From: Anaerolineae bacterium
GTDB taxonomy: Bacteria; Chloroflexota; Anaerolineae; UBA4142; SHND01
DNA: 64,000 nucleotides
NCBI GenBank assembly: GCA_021463195.1
Contig: JAJTXZ010000010.1
Span: forward strand, 27,842-91,841
Direction of reading: 5' to 3'
Shown: positions 35,860-44,563 of the stretch, piece by piece
How positions within the stretch are numbered: the stretch's first letter is position 1
Layout of the letters: every line of letters begins with the position of its first letter
Notes under the pieces: model-generated
Told to the model about the DNA's origin: nothing
The model's input: the letters and a program-made list of their open reading frames with translations, nothing else
The model's database searches: none
Program-made: the position numbers and the translations under genes

Positions 35860-37647
35860 ATGACCGTTTCCACGCATCAAGTTGGCGCGACGTGTCCTTC
35901 CTGCGGGCGTTTTGTCGGACCGCTCGAGAAATGCCCCTATTGCGGCGCCGCTATCAAAAAACGGATTCCGCTCGGTTATCTGCGGATTGTCTGTTTGATT
36001 CTCGCCGTGCTGGGCGTCGCCATTTTGGTGTTCGCCGCTGGTGGCGCGGCGACGCCGCTGACCAAAATCGGCGACATTGGCGCGACGATGAATTACGCGT
36101 ATGTGCGTTTGGATGGCGTCGTCACGCGGGGCCCCCTGTATGACCCGGACACGCAAACGCTGCGTTTTTATGTTACCGACGATACGGGTGAAATTCAAGC
36201 GGGCGCGTTTCGCGATGTGACGCAGGCATTGCTTGCCGCCGAAAAAATTCCCGCTGTCGGCGATAAAATCATGATGGAAGGCAATCTGCGCGTGCGCGAT
36301 GATTTTACCTCGTTCAATCTCACTACCGCCGACAAACTTCAAATCATTCCGCCCGACGCGCGCGCAATCCAAATCGCCGACATTGGGTTTGACGATGAAT
36401 ATCAATACGTGATTGTGCGCGGCGATGTGCGCGACCTTCGCCAACCCTTTCAGGGCTTGACGCTCATCACGCTCGGCGACGCATCGGGCGAAGTGGATGT
36501 GGCGCTGAGCGGCGATATTGAAAAATTATATGGCGCGCGCGCGCCTTTGGCGTTGGGCGACAGCGTGGAAGCGCGCGGGGTCGTCACGTATTTTCGCGAT
36601 ACCCCGCAAATTCTTTTGCGACAGCCGCGCGATCTTCAGAAAATGGATGTGGACAATACCGCCGCGACGGTTATACGCATCGGCGCGATTGACGCCGCGC
36701 GCGTGAATCAACGCGTGCAGGTCGTGGCTCAAGTGACGCGCGTGACGAAATTTTCGCAGGGTGTGCGCGTGACGCTCGCGGATGATTCGGGCGCGCTGAC
36801 GTTGGTGCTGTGGCAAGACCTTTTTGACCAAATACCGAACGCGCATGAAATCCAAAATGGCGCGCAGCTCCAAGTTTTGGGCAAAGTATCGCAATATCGC
36901 GGCGAATATGAAATTGTGCCGCAGCGCGCGAGCGATATAAAAATCAGCGCGGCGACAGCGCAAGCCAATGTCACCGCGTTGCCCGACGCGACGACAATCG
37001 CTCAAAATACGTCGCCGCTTGACGCGCTCACCGCAACGCCGCGCCCGACGCGCGAACCGACCGCTGCGCCGACGCCGCGCGCTATCGCGTCCTTGTCCGC
37101 CGCGGATAAAGACGCGTTGGTGATCGTGAATGGCGTCTTGACGCGCGTGAATCCCTTTTCCAAAGGCATGCGCTATACGCTCGATGACACGACGGGCAAA
37201 ATCACAGTGTTGATTTGGTCGGACGTGCTTGAAACGCTCGCGCTACGCGATGCGTTGCAAGTTGGCGCGCAAGTGCGCGTGACGGGCAAAATTGATGTAT
37301 TCAACGATATGCTGGAAATTATTCCCGCGAACGCTGACGCGGTGGAATTATTGGCGGCGGCGCAAACGCCGCAAATCGAAACGCGCGCCATCGGTTCGCT
37401 GTCAGCGGATGATGTGGACCAAATTGTTCAGGTCCAAGGCGCGCTTGTGGATCTCGCCGATTTTTCCAAAGGAAAATATGTGACGCTGCAAGATGACAGC
37501 GGCAAAATTCAAATCACGGTGTTTAGCGATGTCTTGACGACGGTCCAAGCTAAACTCGCGCTTGGCGCGACCGTCACCGCGCGCGGCAAAGTGAATCTAT
37601 TTCGCGGCAAACTGGAAATCGTCGCCGATACAATGGTGATTGAATGA
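35860..37647 (+). CDS. Membrane-anchored multi-OB-fold protein with N-terminal zinc ribbon
   Basis: 595 residues. A zinc ribbon (CPSC...CPYC, residues 12-29) is followed by one membrane helix (about 40-62) and about five OB-fold units. Each OB unit has the form V-x-V-G-V-V-T-R-V/...-TLxDDSGxIxVxxW/FxDV...G-x-V-x-x-x-G-x-V-x-x-x-R-G-x-x-E-I, seen at about 75-180, 185-280, 285-375, 425-500 and 510-590. A Thr/Pro-rich linker (about 392-412) separates units three and four. OB folds of this kind bind single-stranded nucleic acid or sugars; which side of the membrane they face is uncertain. The stop overlaps the next start (ATGA). Confidence 0.8.
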   Translation: MTVSTHQVGATCPSCGRFVGPLEKCPYCGAAIKKRIPLGYLRIVCLILAVLGVAILVFAAGGAATPLTKIGDIGATMNYAYVRLDGVVTRGPLYDPDTQTLRFYVTDDTGEIQAGAFRDVTQALLAAEKIPAVGDKIMMEGNLRVRDDFTSFNLTTADKLQIIPPDARAIQIADIGFDDEYQYVIVRGDVRDLRQPFQGLTLITLGDASGEVDVALSGDIEKLYGARAPLALGDSVEARGVVTYFRDTPQILLRQPRDLQKMDVDNTAATVIRIGAIDAARVNQRVQVVAQVTRVTKFSQGVRVTLADDSGALTLVLWQDLFDQIPNAHEIQNGAQLQVLGKVSQYRGEYEIVPQRASDIKISAATAQANVTALPDATTIAQNTSPLDALTATPRPTREPTAAPTPRAIASLSAADKDALVIVNGVLTRVNPFSKGMRYTLDDTTGKITVLIWSDVLETLALRDALQVGAQVRVTGKIDVFNDMLEIIPANADAVELLAAAQTPQIETRAIGSLSADDVDQIVQVQGALVDLADFSKGKYVTLQDDSGKIQITVFSDVLTTVQAKLALGATVTARGKVNLFRGKLEIVADTMVIE

Positions 37648-38969
37648 ATGCGGAAATTTTGCCTCTCGCGTTGTACGCGATTGTCGGCACGCTGCTCGCG
37701 TCGCTGCTGGCGTTGATTCCCGCGCTGCATGTGTACAACATCGCGGGCATTTTTATTTTGTTCGCGGTGAGCGCGCAGAAATTTATCGGCGGCGACGAAT
37801 TGGCGATGCTGCTGCTCGGCATGATTGTGGGCTATGCGATGCTCAATACCGTCTCGGCGATTTTTCTCGGCGCGCCCGATGACTCGACAATTTTTATCGT
37901 ACTGCCCGGACAAAAATATCTGCTCATGTCGCGCGGCTATGAAGCGGCGGCGCTGACGGGCATCGGCGGTCTCGGCGGCATTGTGATTTTGATTTTGCTG
38001 GCGCCGTTCGCGGAAACGCTTTTTGGAACGCTGCGCGCGATTGTGCTGCCGCATCTGCATTGGATTCTCGCCGTCATTATCGTGTATATGCTTATGGCTG
38101 AGTGGCCCAAAGGCGGCGATCGCGGCGCAACGGGTTTGGCGCGTTTGTGGGACGCGTGGAAAGGATTGGGCGCGGGCATTTTGACTTTTGCGCTGTCGGG
38201 CATTTTGGGCATGGTGTTGATGTACGCGTCGCCGGTGCCGACCGAGCGGGCTTTTCAAAATTTATTACCCGCGTTCGTCGGCTTGTTCGCGGTTCCATGG
38301 GTGATGGATAATATTTTATCCGGCGCCAAAATTCCGCCGCAGCACATTGCTAAAACATTCGACGCGCCGCCCGCCATGATTGCGCGTGGAGTTTTTTCCG
38401 GCGCGTTGGGCGGCTTGTTTGCGGCGTTTTTTCCGGTGGTGACGGGCGGCGTGGGCGGTTATTTGGCGGGTCACGCCACCGCGCAGCGCGATGACCGCGT
38501 GTTTATTATTTCGCAAGGCACATCGAAATTTTTGTATTATGTCGGCGCGTTCTGGTTATTCTTTTTGCCGGCGGCGCGCATTGTCAAAGGCGGTATGTCG
38601 GGCATGTTGGCGACAATTTATACGCCGGCGGGTTACGATTTGTATTATGTCAGCGTCGGCTTGATTGCGCTGTGCGGCGTGCTGTCATTTTTCTTGCTGC
38701 TATTGTATTCGCGCGCGGCGGTGTGGCTTGTGCAAAAAGTGAACTATCGTTACATTTCAATCGCGACAATGTTTTTGCTCGTCGCCCTCGTCTATTTTTT
38801 CACCGGCGTCGGCGGCTTGTTCGTCATGCTCGTCGCTGTGCCGATTGGCTGGCTGCCCGTGCTGTGGGGTTCGCGGCGCATGAATTGTCTCGGCGTGTTG
38901 CTCGTGCCGATCACATTAAATTTAGCGGGTTTGGGCCCAACGGTCGCGGAATGGTTGAGATTGATTTAG
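37644..38969 (+). CDS. TctA-like tripartite-tricarboxylate-transporter permease-type membrane protein
   Basis: 441 residues with about eleven to twelve membrane helices. The N-terminal half (LIPALHVYNIAGIFIL...AMLLLGMIVGYAMLNTVSAIFLGAPDDSTIFIVLPG) resembles the TctA/DUF112 permease family, including the glycine-proline-rich PG-x-x loop. The usual partners, the small TctB subunit and the periplasmic TctC binding protein, are absent. It may therefore work alone, or be an archaeal-like DUF112 protein of different function. It overlaps the OB-fold gene by four bases and precedes a DUF457-type protein. Confidence 0.7.
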   Translation: MNAEILPLALYAIVGTLLASLLALIPALHVYNIAGIFILFAVSAQKFIGGDELAMLLLGMIVGYAMLNTVSAIFLGAPDDSTIFIVLPGQKYLLMSRGYEAAALTGIGGLGGIVILILLAPFAETLFGTLRAIVLPHLHWILAVIIVYMLMAEWPKGGDRGATGLARLWDAWKGLGAGILTFALSGILGMVLMYASPVPTERAFQNLLPAFVGLFAVPWVMDNILSGAKIPPQHIAKTFDAPPAMIARGVFSGALGGLFAAFFPVVTGGVGGYLAGHATAQRDDRVFIISQGTSKFLYYVGAFWLFFLPAARIVKGGMSGMLATIYTPAGYDLYYVSVGLIALCGVLSFFLLLLYSRAAVWLVQKVNYRYISIATMFLLVALVYFFTGVGGLFVMLVAVPIGWLPVLWGSRRMNCLGVLLVPITLNLAGLGPTVAEWLRLI

Positions 38970-38992
38970 CGCGAATTTCAGAATCATTTCCC

Positions 38993-40018
38993 ATGAAAGG
39001 CATTTCCCATTTCATCACCGGCGTCGCCGTCGGCACATTTTTTCCTGACGCAGTGCATGCGGCGGTGGCGGGTTCATTCATTCTGGTATTGGGTGGCATT
39101 GGCGGCTTGCTGCCCGACACGCTTGATTTTAAATTCGCGCGTTTTATCGAGGAACCGGATATTTTGATTGATCCGCATCCCGAACAATTCGAGGCGCAAA
39201 AAATCGCGGATGAAATCGCGGCGGGCATTGACCGCGTGGGCGCGACGCATAAAAAACAAATCTTGAAATGCAATACGATGCGTCTCGGGCCCGATTGGTG
39301 GCAGCAGTATTCCATCAAATTCGATACGCAAAACGGCGAGGCGCTCGTCCAACTTGGGCCCATCGTCAACACTTCGCAAATCCCGCTGCCCGAAAGTTTG
39401 CGCGTCTCGCCGAAAGGACGCGCCAAAATTCATGTGCCGCTCTTGCCGACTTATGGCGACTTTGTGACAGTGGATATTTTTAGCGGACCGTCGTTCGCGT
39501 TGGAATGGCGCAATGATCGCGTGGAAATTGATTTTATCCCATGGCATCGCCAATATTCGCATTCGTTCTTTATGGCGCTGTTATTCGGGACACTTTGCGG
39601 CGCGCTATTTTTTTGGATGGACCATCCGTTGTATGTGACTGCCGGGTTGATTGGCGCGTTCGCCGTGATGGCGCATGTGCTCGAGGACCAACTGGGTTAT
39701 TTGGGCAGCAATTTATTGTGGCCCCTGACCAAAGTGCGTTCGACGGGAATGAAACTGATTCATGCCGGCGACGCGATCCCCAATTTTTTCGTCGTTGGCA
39801 CGAGCTGCATGTTGATTATTTTTAATCTGGACCGTTTTTCGTCGCCGCCGTCGCTTGACCCGTTGCTTTATTGGGGCGGCTTGTGGCTGCCCTTTCCATT
39901 GGCGCTCATTTATTTCTTTGTCCGAAAATTTCGCGCGGACGTATTGAAACGCATTCCGCTGTTGGCGCAGCAAGAAGGCGATTTGGTCGCCGAAACGCAA
40001 GAGGTGATGGATGCGTAG
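38993..40018 (+). CDS. YdjM/DUF457-type membrane-bound putative metal-dependent hydrolase
   Basis: 341 residues from ATG at 38993; the open frame continuing upstream is the shadow of the permease gene. The N-terminus MKGISHFITGVAVGTFFP, then GGLLPDTLDF, and later WHRQYSHS and HVLEDQLGYLGSNLLWPL give the H/D pattern of the DUF457 family, with several membrane helices. An extra soluble domain of about 170 residues (about 60-185) is inserted after the second helix, which standard members lack. Function in the family is unproven. It is part of the plus-strand run 35860-41113. Confidence 0.75.
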   Translation: MKGISHFITGVAVGTFFPDAVHAAVAGSFILVLGGIGGLLPDTLDFKFARFIEEPDILIDPHPEQFEAQKIADEIAAGIDRVGATHKKQILKCNTMRLGPDWWQQYSIKFDTQNGEALVQLGPIVNTSQIPLPESLRVSPKGRAKIHVPLLPTYGDFVTVDIFSGPSFALEWRNDRVEIDFIPWHRQYSHSFFMALLFGTLCGALFFWMDHPLYVTAGLIGAFAVMAHVLEDQLGYLGSNLLWPLTKVRSTGMKLIHAGDAIPNFFVVGTSCMLIIFNLDRFSSPPSLDPLLYWGGLWLPFPLALIYFFVRKFRADVLKRIPLLAQQEGDLVAETQEVMDA

Positions 40019-40039
40019 AAAATATCGAGTTGGCATGGC

Positions 40040-41113
40040 ATGAGTGATTCGCGCGAAAATATTATTCTCGCCGATACGCCGCCGCTGTCCGACGTTCCGC
40101 GCGCGCGCCGCGAAGGGCGCTGGCTGGGCGTCCTTTTTTTGCTTGGATTGGGTTCGACCATTTTGCTCACTTGGCTGGCGGGCAGCGCGGAAACGCTCGC
40201 GCTGCTGCGCCGCGCGAATTTATTTTTTGTCGCGTGCATCGCGCTCACTCAAGCGGCGCGCTATGTGGCAATGACATTTTCGCTGCGCGCGGTGACGCGC
40301 ATTGTGGAAATGCGCGTGCCGTTCGCCCCTTTGTTTCAGGTCGTCGTCGCGGCGCAAGCGGCGAACCGCGCGTTTGTCGGCGGCGCGGCGGGCTTGGCTT
40401 TGCGGCTCGCGTTTTTTCTGCGGCGCGGCATGCGCAGCGGCACATTCCTCGCGGTCGAGACGATTGAAGATTTGGCGAGTCTCGGCGCGGTGGCGTTGCT
40501 TTTTTTTTCCGGCGCGACGTTTGTATGGCTGAGCGAGGCGGGAAATGTGTTGGACGCGCGCGTGTTGGGCGCAATCATCGCGGGCGCGGCGCTTTTGGCG
40601 GTTTTGGGCGCGGCGCTTTTGCGCAACCGCGCGTTGGTGGAACGGCTCGCGGATGCCTTGGCGCAAGGTCTGAATCGCGTTGTCGGTAAAATCGCGCGGC
40701 GCAATTTGTATGACGCGCGGCGAGTGCGCGATGGCGTGGACGATTTTTATCGCGCGCTCGCGCTGGCGCGCGCAGACCCGGGGCGAGTATTCATTTCGTT
40801 CTGCTGCTCGCTCGCGCGATTGGGCAGCGACGCGGTGGCATTGTATTTTGCGTATCGCGCCATCGGTTATGCGATTGCGCCCGGCGCGGCGCTTTTGATT
40901 TTTATCGTTTCCACTTCGGTGGCAACGCTCGCGGCAGTCCCGGGCCAAATTGGCGTGATGGAGACGGCATTGGCGCTCCTGTCCACCGCGTTGGGTGTGC
41001 CGCTGCCGGTCGCGGTCAGCGCGAGCTTATTGTTTCGGTTAATTTCGTTTTGGCTGCCGATTCCGTTTGGTTATGCGTTCGCGTGGAATTTGCGGCGGCG
41101 CGCGTGGCTTTGA
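40040..41113 (+). CDS. YbhN/LPG-synthase-TM family flippase-like membrane protein
   Basis: 357 residues with about eight membrane helices after a 30-residue polar N-terminus. The pattern LFFVACIALTQAARYVAMTFSLRAV...FVGGAAGLALRLAFFLRRG...ATLAAVPGQIGVMETAL is that of the UPF0104 / lysylphosphatidylglycerol-synthase membrane domain family (GG-x-G loop and PG-x-G-x-x-E motif). Such proteins are linked to lipid flipping or transfer. No synthase domain is fused. It follows the DUF457-type gene by 21 bases. Confidence 0.82.
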   Translation: MSDSRENIILADTPPLSDVPRARREGRWLGVLFLLGLGSTILLTWLAGSAETLALLRRANLFFVACIALTQAARYVAMTFSLRAVTRIVEMRVPFAPLFQVVVAAQAANRAFVGGAAGLALRLAFFLRRGMRSGTFLAVETIEDLASLGAVALLFFSGATFVWLSEAGNVLDARVLGAIIAGAALLAVLGAALLRNRALVERLADALAQGLNRVVGKIARRNLYDARRVRDGVDDFYRALALARADPGRVFISFCCSLARLGSDAVALYFAYRAIGYAIAPGAALLIFIVSTSVATLAAVPGQIGVMETALALLSTALGVPLPVAVSASLLFRLISFWLPIPFGYAFAWNLRRRAWL

Positions 41114-41164
41114 AACGCGCGCGGTAAAAAATTTTTAGCGCGCCGCGCGTGATGGAGTTAGCGT

Positions 41165-41422
41165 ATGAGCGAGACAGAAACGCGTTATCGCGGCGTTGTG
41201 AAATCGTTCGCCAAAAACAAGGGCTATGGTTTCATTTTCTGGCAAGAAGAAAATCGCCAAGTGTTTGTGCATTACACGGCGATTGCGCGCGCGGGCCAGC
41301 GCAATTTGGAACGCGGAGATATCGTGGAATTTAGCGTGGTGGAAACGGAACGCGGCTGGCAAGCGACGCGCGTGATTCCGCTCAAAACACAGGACGCGGA
41401 CCGCTGGTCGGATGTGATATAA
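41165..41422 (+). CDS. Cold-shock domain protein
   Basis: 85 residues. The nucleic-acid-binding motifs RNP1 (KGYGFIFW) and RNP2 (VFVHYTAI) are present, within the usual five-strand OB fold, followed by a short non-conserved tail. It differs from standard CspA types (KGFGFI, DVFVHFS), so it may be a divergent member. It probably binds single-stranded RNA. No strong ribosome binding site precedes the ATG. Confidence 0.88.
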   Translation: MSETETRYRGVVKSFAKNKGYGFIFWQEENRQVFVHYTAIARAGQRNLERGDIVEFSVVETERGWQATRVIPLKTQDADRWSDVI

Positions 41423-41522
41423 TCAAACTATAATTCACGTTACGCGCATGCGCTAAAAAATAGCGCGCAAACGTACGGCAAATTTCAAATTTGCCCTACT
41501 ACTGCGTAACATAAACTATAAT
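41423..41522 (+). other. rsfS upstream region with palindrome and repeated ACTATAAT
   Basis: AAACTATAAT occurs at about 41426-41435 and 41513-41522, both possible -10 boxes. Between them lies the perfect palindrome GGCAAATTT-c-AAATTTGCC (41477-41495). No reading frame is seen. Confidence 0.5.
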
Positions 41523-41885
41523 GTGAAAGGAGAAGCGCTTCTGGAACCGATTGAACTGGCGCGTGAAATCGCCGAAATTATTTCCGATAAAAAGGGCGCC
41601 GATATCGTAATTTTGGATACCGGCAAAGTTTCGACCTTGTCTGATTATTTTGTGATTGCGACGGTGGAAAGCGAACGCCAAGCGCGAGCGGTGGTGGACG
41701 ACATTGAAAAAAAATTAAAAGCGCATCGCAAACTGCCGCTGTCGGTGGAAGGCGAATTAAATTCGGGTTGGATTTTGTTAGATTATGGCAGCGTGATCGC
41801 GCATATCTTTGACCCCGGCACGCGCGACTATTACGATTTGGAAGAACTGTGGAGTAACGCGCCGGTGTTGGTGCGGATGCAATAA
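41523..41885 (+). CDS. rsfS: Ribosomal silencing factor RsfS
   Basis: 120 residues if started at the GTG at 41523. The family pattern is clear: PIELAREIAEIISDKKGADIVILDTGKVS, SDYFVIATVESERQARAVVDD, and GWILLDYGSVIAHIFDPGTRDYYDLEELWS. RsfS binds L14 and blocks 50S-30S joining during starvation. The start is doubtful. A TATAAT box abuts the GTG, and AAGGAG sits eight bases before a CTG (41541) just ahead of the conserved domain, so the real start may be CTG. A terminator shared with ndk follows. Confidence 0.95.
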   Translation: MKGEALLEPIELAREIAEIISDKKGADIVILDTGKVSTLSDYFVIATVESERQARAVVDDIEKKLKAHRKLPLSVEGELNSGWILLDYGSVIAHIFDPGTRDYYDLEELWSNAPVLVRMQ

Positions 41886-41893
41886 TAAAAAAA

Positions 41894-41920
41894 ATTCGCG
41901 GCAGCGCCGCGAATTTTTTT
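41894..41920. terminator. Bidirectional terminator between rsfS and ndk
   Basis: ATTCGCGGC-agc-GCCGCGAAT with A-run before and T-run after. Confidence 0.93.
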
Positions 41921-41924
41921 CGGT

Positions 41925-42374
41925 TTATTCGTTAACCCACGTGTCAATCGCGCGGGTGTATTCGACCAACTCGTCGGGTTGGCACCACAACGCGATTTCG
42001 CTCGCCGCGGTTTCAGGCGCGTCGGATGCGTGTATCAAATTCCGTAAACCCATCGCCGCGTAATCGCCGCGAATGGTGCCCGCGTCCGCTTCCCAAGGCC
42101 GCGTCGCGCCGACCATTTTGCGGACCGCGCCAATCACTTCGTGTCCTTCCAAAATAATGACCGCGACCGGACTGGAGGTGATATAATCCACCAATCCTTG
42201 ATAAAAGAATTTACCCTTGTGGACGGCGTAATGCTTTTCGGCGAGCTCCATCGAGACCGCCATAAATTTTAACGCGATGATTTTGTAACCGCGTTCTTCA
42301 AAGCGCGCGAGAATTTTCCCCACCAAACCGCGCTGCACGCCATCAGGTTTGACAATTACGAGTGTGCGTTGCAA
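41925..42374 (-). CDS. ndk: Nucleoside diphosphate kinase
   Basis: 149 residues. The phosphorylated histidine is H115 in NLIHASD; KPDGVQRGLVG and GATRPWEADAGTIRGDY are the nucleotide-binding segments. The enzyme equilibrates nucleoside di- and triphosphates. It is the last gene of a minus-strand run starting at the GT2 gene. Confidence 0.98.
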   Translation of the reverse strand: MQRTLVIVKPDGVQRGLVGKILARFEERGYKIIALKFMAVSMELAEKHYAVHKGKFFYQGLVDYITSSPVAVIILEGHEVIGAVRKMVGATRPWEADAGTIRGDYAAMGLRNLIHASDAPETAASEIALWCQPDELVEYTRAIDTWVNE

Positions 42375-42434
42375 AGGAATCCTCCCCAGTTAGAAATGCG
42401 CGGCGCACGCGCCGCGTGGTTGTGTCCGGATTTT

Positions 42435-44489
42435 TTATTTTCCCATTGCGAGCCGATATTGTTCCAACGACTCTTTATAGCGGCCCGCCATCGCATACGC
42501 TTCGCCGAGCAGCCGATGCGCGGTTGACGGCGTGTTGGGTTGTTGGAGCAGCGTTTGCAAATCGCCGATGATTTCGTCGAGATGATTCGGGCGGCGATGC
42601 ATCGCGCGCTCGTACGAATCCAATGCGCCTTTGAGGTCGCCGTTATTTTGTTTGCCGCGCGCCAATTCAATTAACGCGCGCGCGTCCAACGGTTTTTCCG
42701 CGGGCGTAATGCGTTCCGGCGCGACAGGTTCCGCGCCAACGGCGGCGGTTTCCGCGCGCGCTGGCGGCGACTCTGGCTCTACTGGCGCGTCAACTGCCAT
42801 GGGCGCGGCGGGCGGCGGGCTAGAGCTTGGCGGCGGTGTCTCGACGCGCAGCGTCGGCGCGGGCGGCGTTTCGGCTATAGTGGAACTCGCTTGTGGTTGC
42901 GGCGGTTCGCGCAGCCATTCGGGCAACTCGGCTTGCGCGGCAGCGACGGTTTTCGCGCGCAAGGGCGCGATTTCGCTTTGCGCGGCGGATTGCGCCAGCG
43001 GCGCGGCGCGCAGCCAATCCGGCAATGTCTCATCGGCTGCGGCGCTCGGCGTATCGGACGTTTGCGTTTGCGCTTGCGCTTGGACAAGCCAATCGGGCGA
43101 ATGGTCTGACGTTTCCGGCGTGACAATCGGCGCAATGCGTTCGGCAGTAGTGAGCGGTGTCTCAAATGAGGCGGATGCTTGCGCGGGCGTGACGCCGAGA
43201 CGCAGCCACGCGGGCAATTTTTCTGCCGCGCCGCTAATGACCGGTCGCACTTTGGGTAAGGCGGGATGCGTCCGCCGCGCGGGCGCGGGTTGTTTTAATT
43301 TATCCGCCGCGATGCTGGTCGCCAACGCGGCGGCGGCTGCCGCAATCGCATCTGTGGGGATGGCATCGCTTTTGGAACGCGGGCGCGGCGGCGCGGTGTA
43401 CTGTTTTTCGGCTGCCGCGATTTCCGCCAATGTTGGGTCAGAGATAGTAGACTCGGCGACAATTTCAGGTTCGGGCGTCGCGACGGTTTCAGGTTCAGGT
43501 GTCGCGACGATTTTAGGTTCGGGTGTGACAAGGATCTCTGCGGCGACGGCAAGCGGAATTTCGACGCTTGGCGGCGAGAACGCTTCAACTGGGGCTGCCG
43601 CGCGCGTTTTCGCTTCAAAATCGTCCGGCGCGGTAATCGCTTGCTGTTCATCCGCGGCGACGCGTAGGGTGGATGTGTCGGACGCGGCGCCGATAGATTG
43701 GTCTTGCCAAGGCGCGGGGGCGCTCGTGTCTTGCTGCGACGGTAAACGCGGCGGCGGCGCATCCGCAAAACGCGCGCCGATGAGGTCGCGCGCGACGCGG
43801 TACTCGGGATCCAATGCTGCCGCGCGCGTCAAATATTGCTGTCCTTCAGCCACAGCATTCTCGGTCCACAAGACGCCGAGAATTAAATTCGGCTTGAGCG
43901 AATACGGCGCGTCCACCATAATATTTTGCGCGAGCTGCGCGGCTTCGTCAGCGCGTCCCGCGCGATACAAAGTTTCCGCCAAGGCAACGCGCGCGTCATA
44001 ACGTTGACTTTCTTGACGCAGCAGACGACGAAATTCATTCACGGCGGACGCGTATTGTCCTTGACGCGCGTAAATGCGCGCTAATGCGCCCGACGTCAAT
44101 TCGAGCCGTTCAGTGTCCGCGCCGTAATACAATTCGCGCACGCGCGTCAATTCGCGGCGTAAATCGTCATTGGTCGGTTGCATTTCGTACGCGCGTTCGA
44201 GATACCACAACGCTTCGTCGTTGCGATTTTGAGTTTCGTGGATAAGCGCCATTCCCGCTAACGCCACAACATTTTCGGGGTCGGCGCTCAAGACGCGGCG
44301 AAATAAATCGGTCGCGCCTGCCAAATCATCAGCTTCGAGACTGGCTTGCGCCAAGGTTACGTACGTCTCGATATGTTTGGGATAATAGCGCAGAATGTGT
44401 CGCCCGAGCGCAAACGCGTCCGACAACTGGCGCGCTTGAATGTGCGCGCGCAGTTGTTCGATATATTCGCGCAAAAGTACATCAGCCAT
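42435..44489 (-). CDS. Large TPR protein with low-complexity centre and repeated PxWL motifs
   Basis: 684 residues. TPR units fill about 1-235 (including YPKHIETYVTLAQASLEADDLAGATDLF) and 615-680. Between them lies a long Ala/Pro/Glu-rich stretch with tandem VATPEPE-type repeats near 325-345. Within that stretch four short motifs share the form P-x-W-L: LPAWLRLG, SPDWLVQA, LPDWLRAA and LPEWLREP. These look like linear binding peptides. There is no signal peptide, so it is likely a cytoplasmic scaffold. The partner is unknown. Confidence 0.8.
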   Translation of the reverse strand: MADVLLREYIEQLRAHIQARQLSDAFALGRHILRYYPKHIETYVTLAQASLEADDLAGATDLFRRVLSADPENVVALAGMALIHETQNRNDEALWYLERAYEMQPTNDDLRRELTRVRELYYGADTERLELTSGALARIYARQGQYASAVNEFRRLLRQESQRYDARVALAETLYRAGRADEAAQLAQNIMVDAPYSLKPNLILGVLWTENAVAEGQQYLTRAAALDPEYRVARDLIGARFADAPPPRLPSQQDTSAPAPWQDQSIGAASDTSTLRVAADEQQAITAPDDFEAKTRAAAPVEAFSPPSVEIPLAVAAEILVTPEPKIVATPEPETVATPEPEIVAESTISDPTLAEIAAAEKQYTAPPRPRSKSDAIPTDAIAAAAAALATSIAADKLKQPAPARRTHPALPKVRPVISGAAEKLPAWLRLGVTPAQASASFETPLTTAERIAPIVTPETSDHSPDWLVQAQAQTQTSDTPSAAADETLPDWLRAAPLAQSAAQSEIAPLRAKTVAAAQAELPEWLREPPQPQASSTIAETPPAPTLRVETPPPSSSPPPAAPMAVDAPVEPESPPARAETAAVGAEPVAPERITPAEKPLDARALIELARGKQNNGDLKGALDSYERAMHRRPNHLDEIIGDLQTLLQQPNTPSTAHRLLGEAYAMAGRYKESLEQYRLAMGK

Positions 44490-44563
44490 GAGTGAAAAGA
44501 CGGAACGAGTTTGATACTATTTTCGTCAGGTTGCGGCGCGCGTCAAAAAGGCAATCGGTGGAT

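Noticed and set aside
42631..44001. 456-codon open frame on the plus strand
   Set aside because: It lies antisense to the TPR gene, has Gly/Ala/Ser-rich composition expected from reading the complement of an Ala/Pro/Glu-rich gene, and has no recognisable domain or ribosome binding site.
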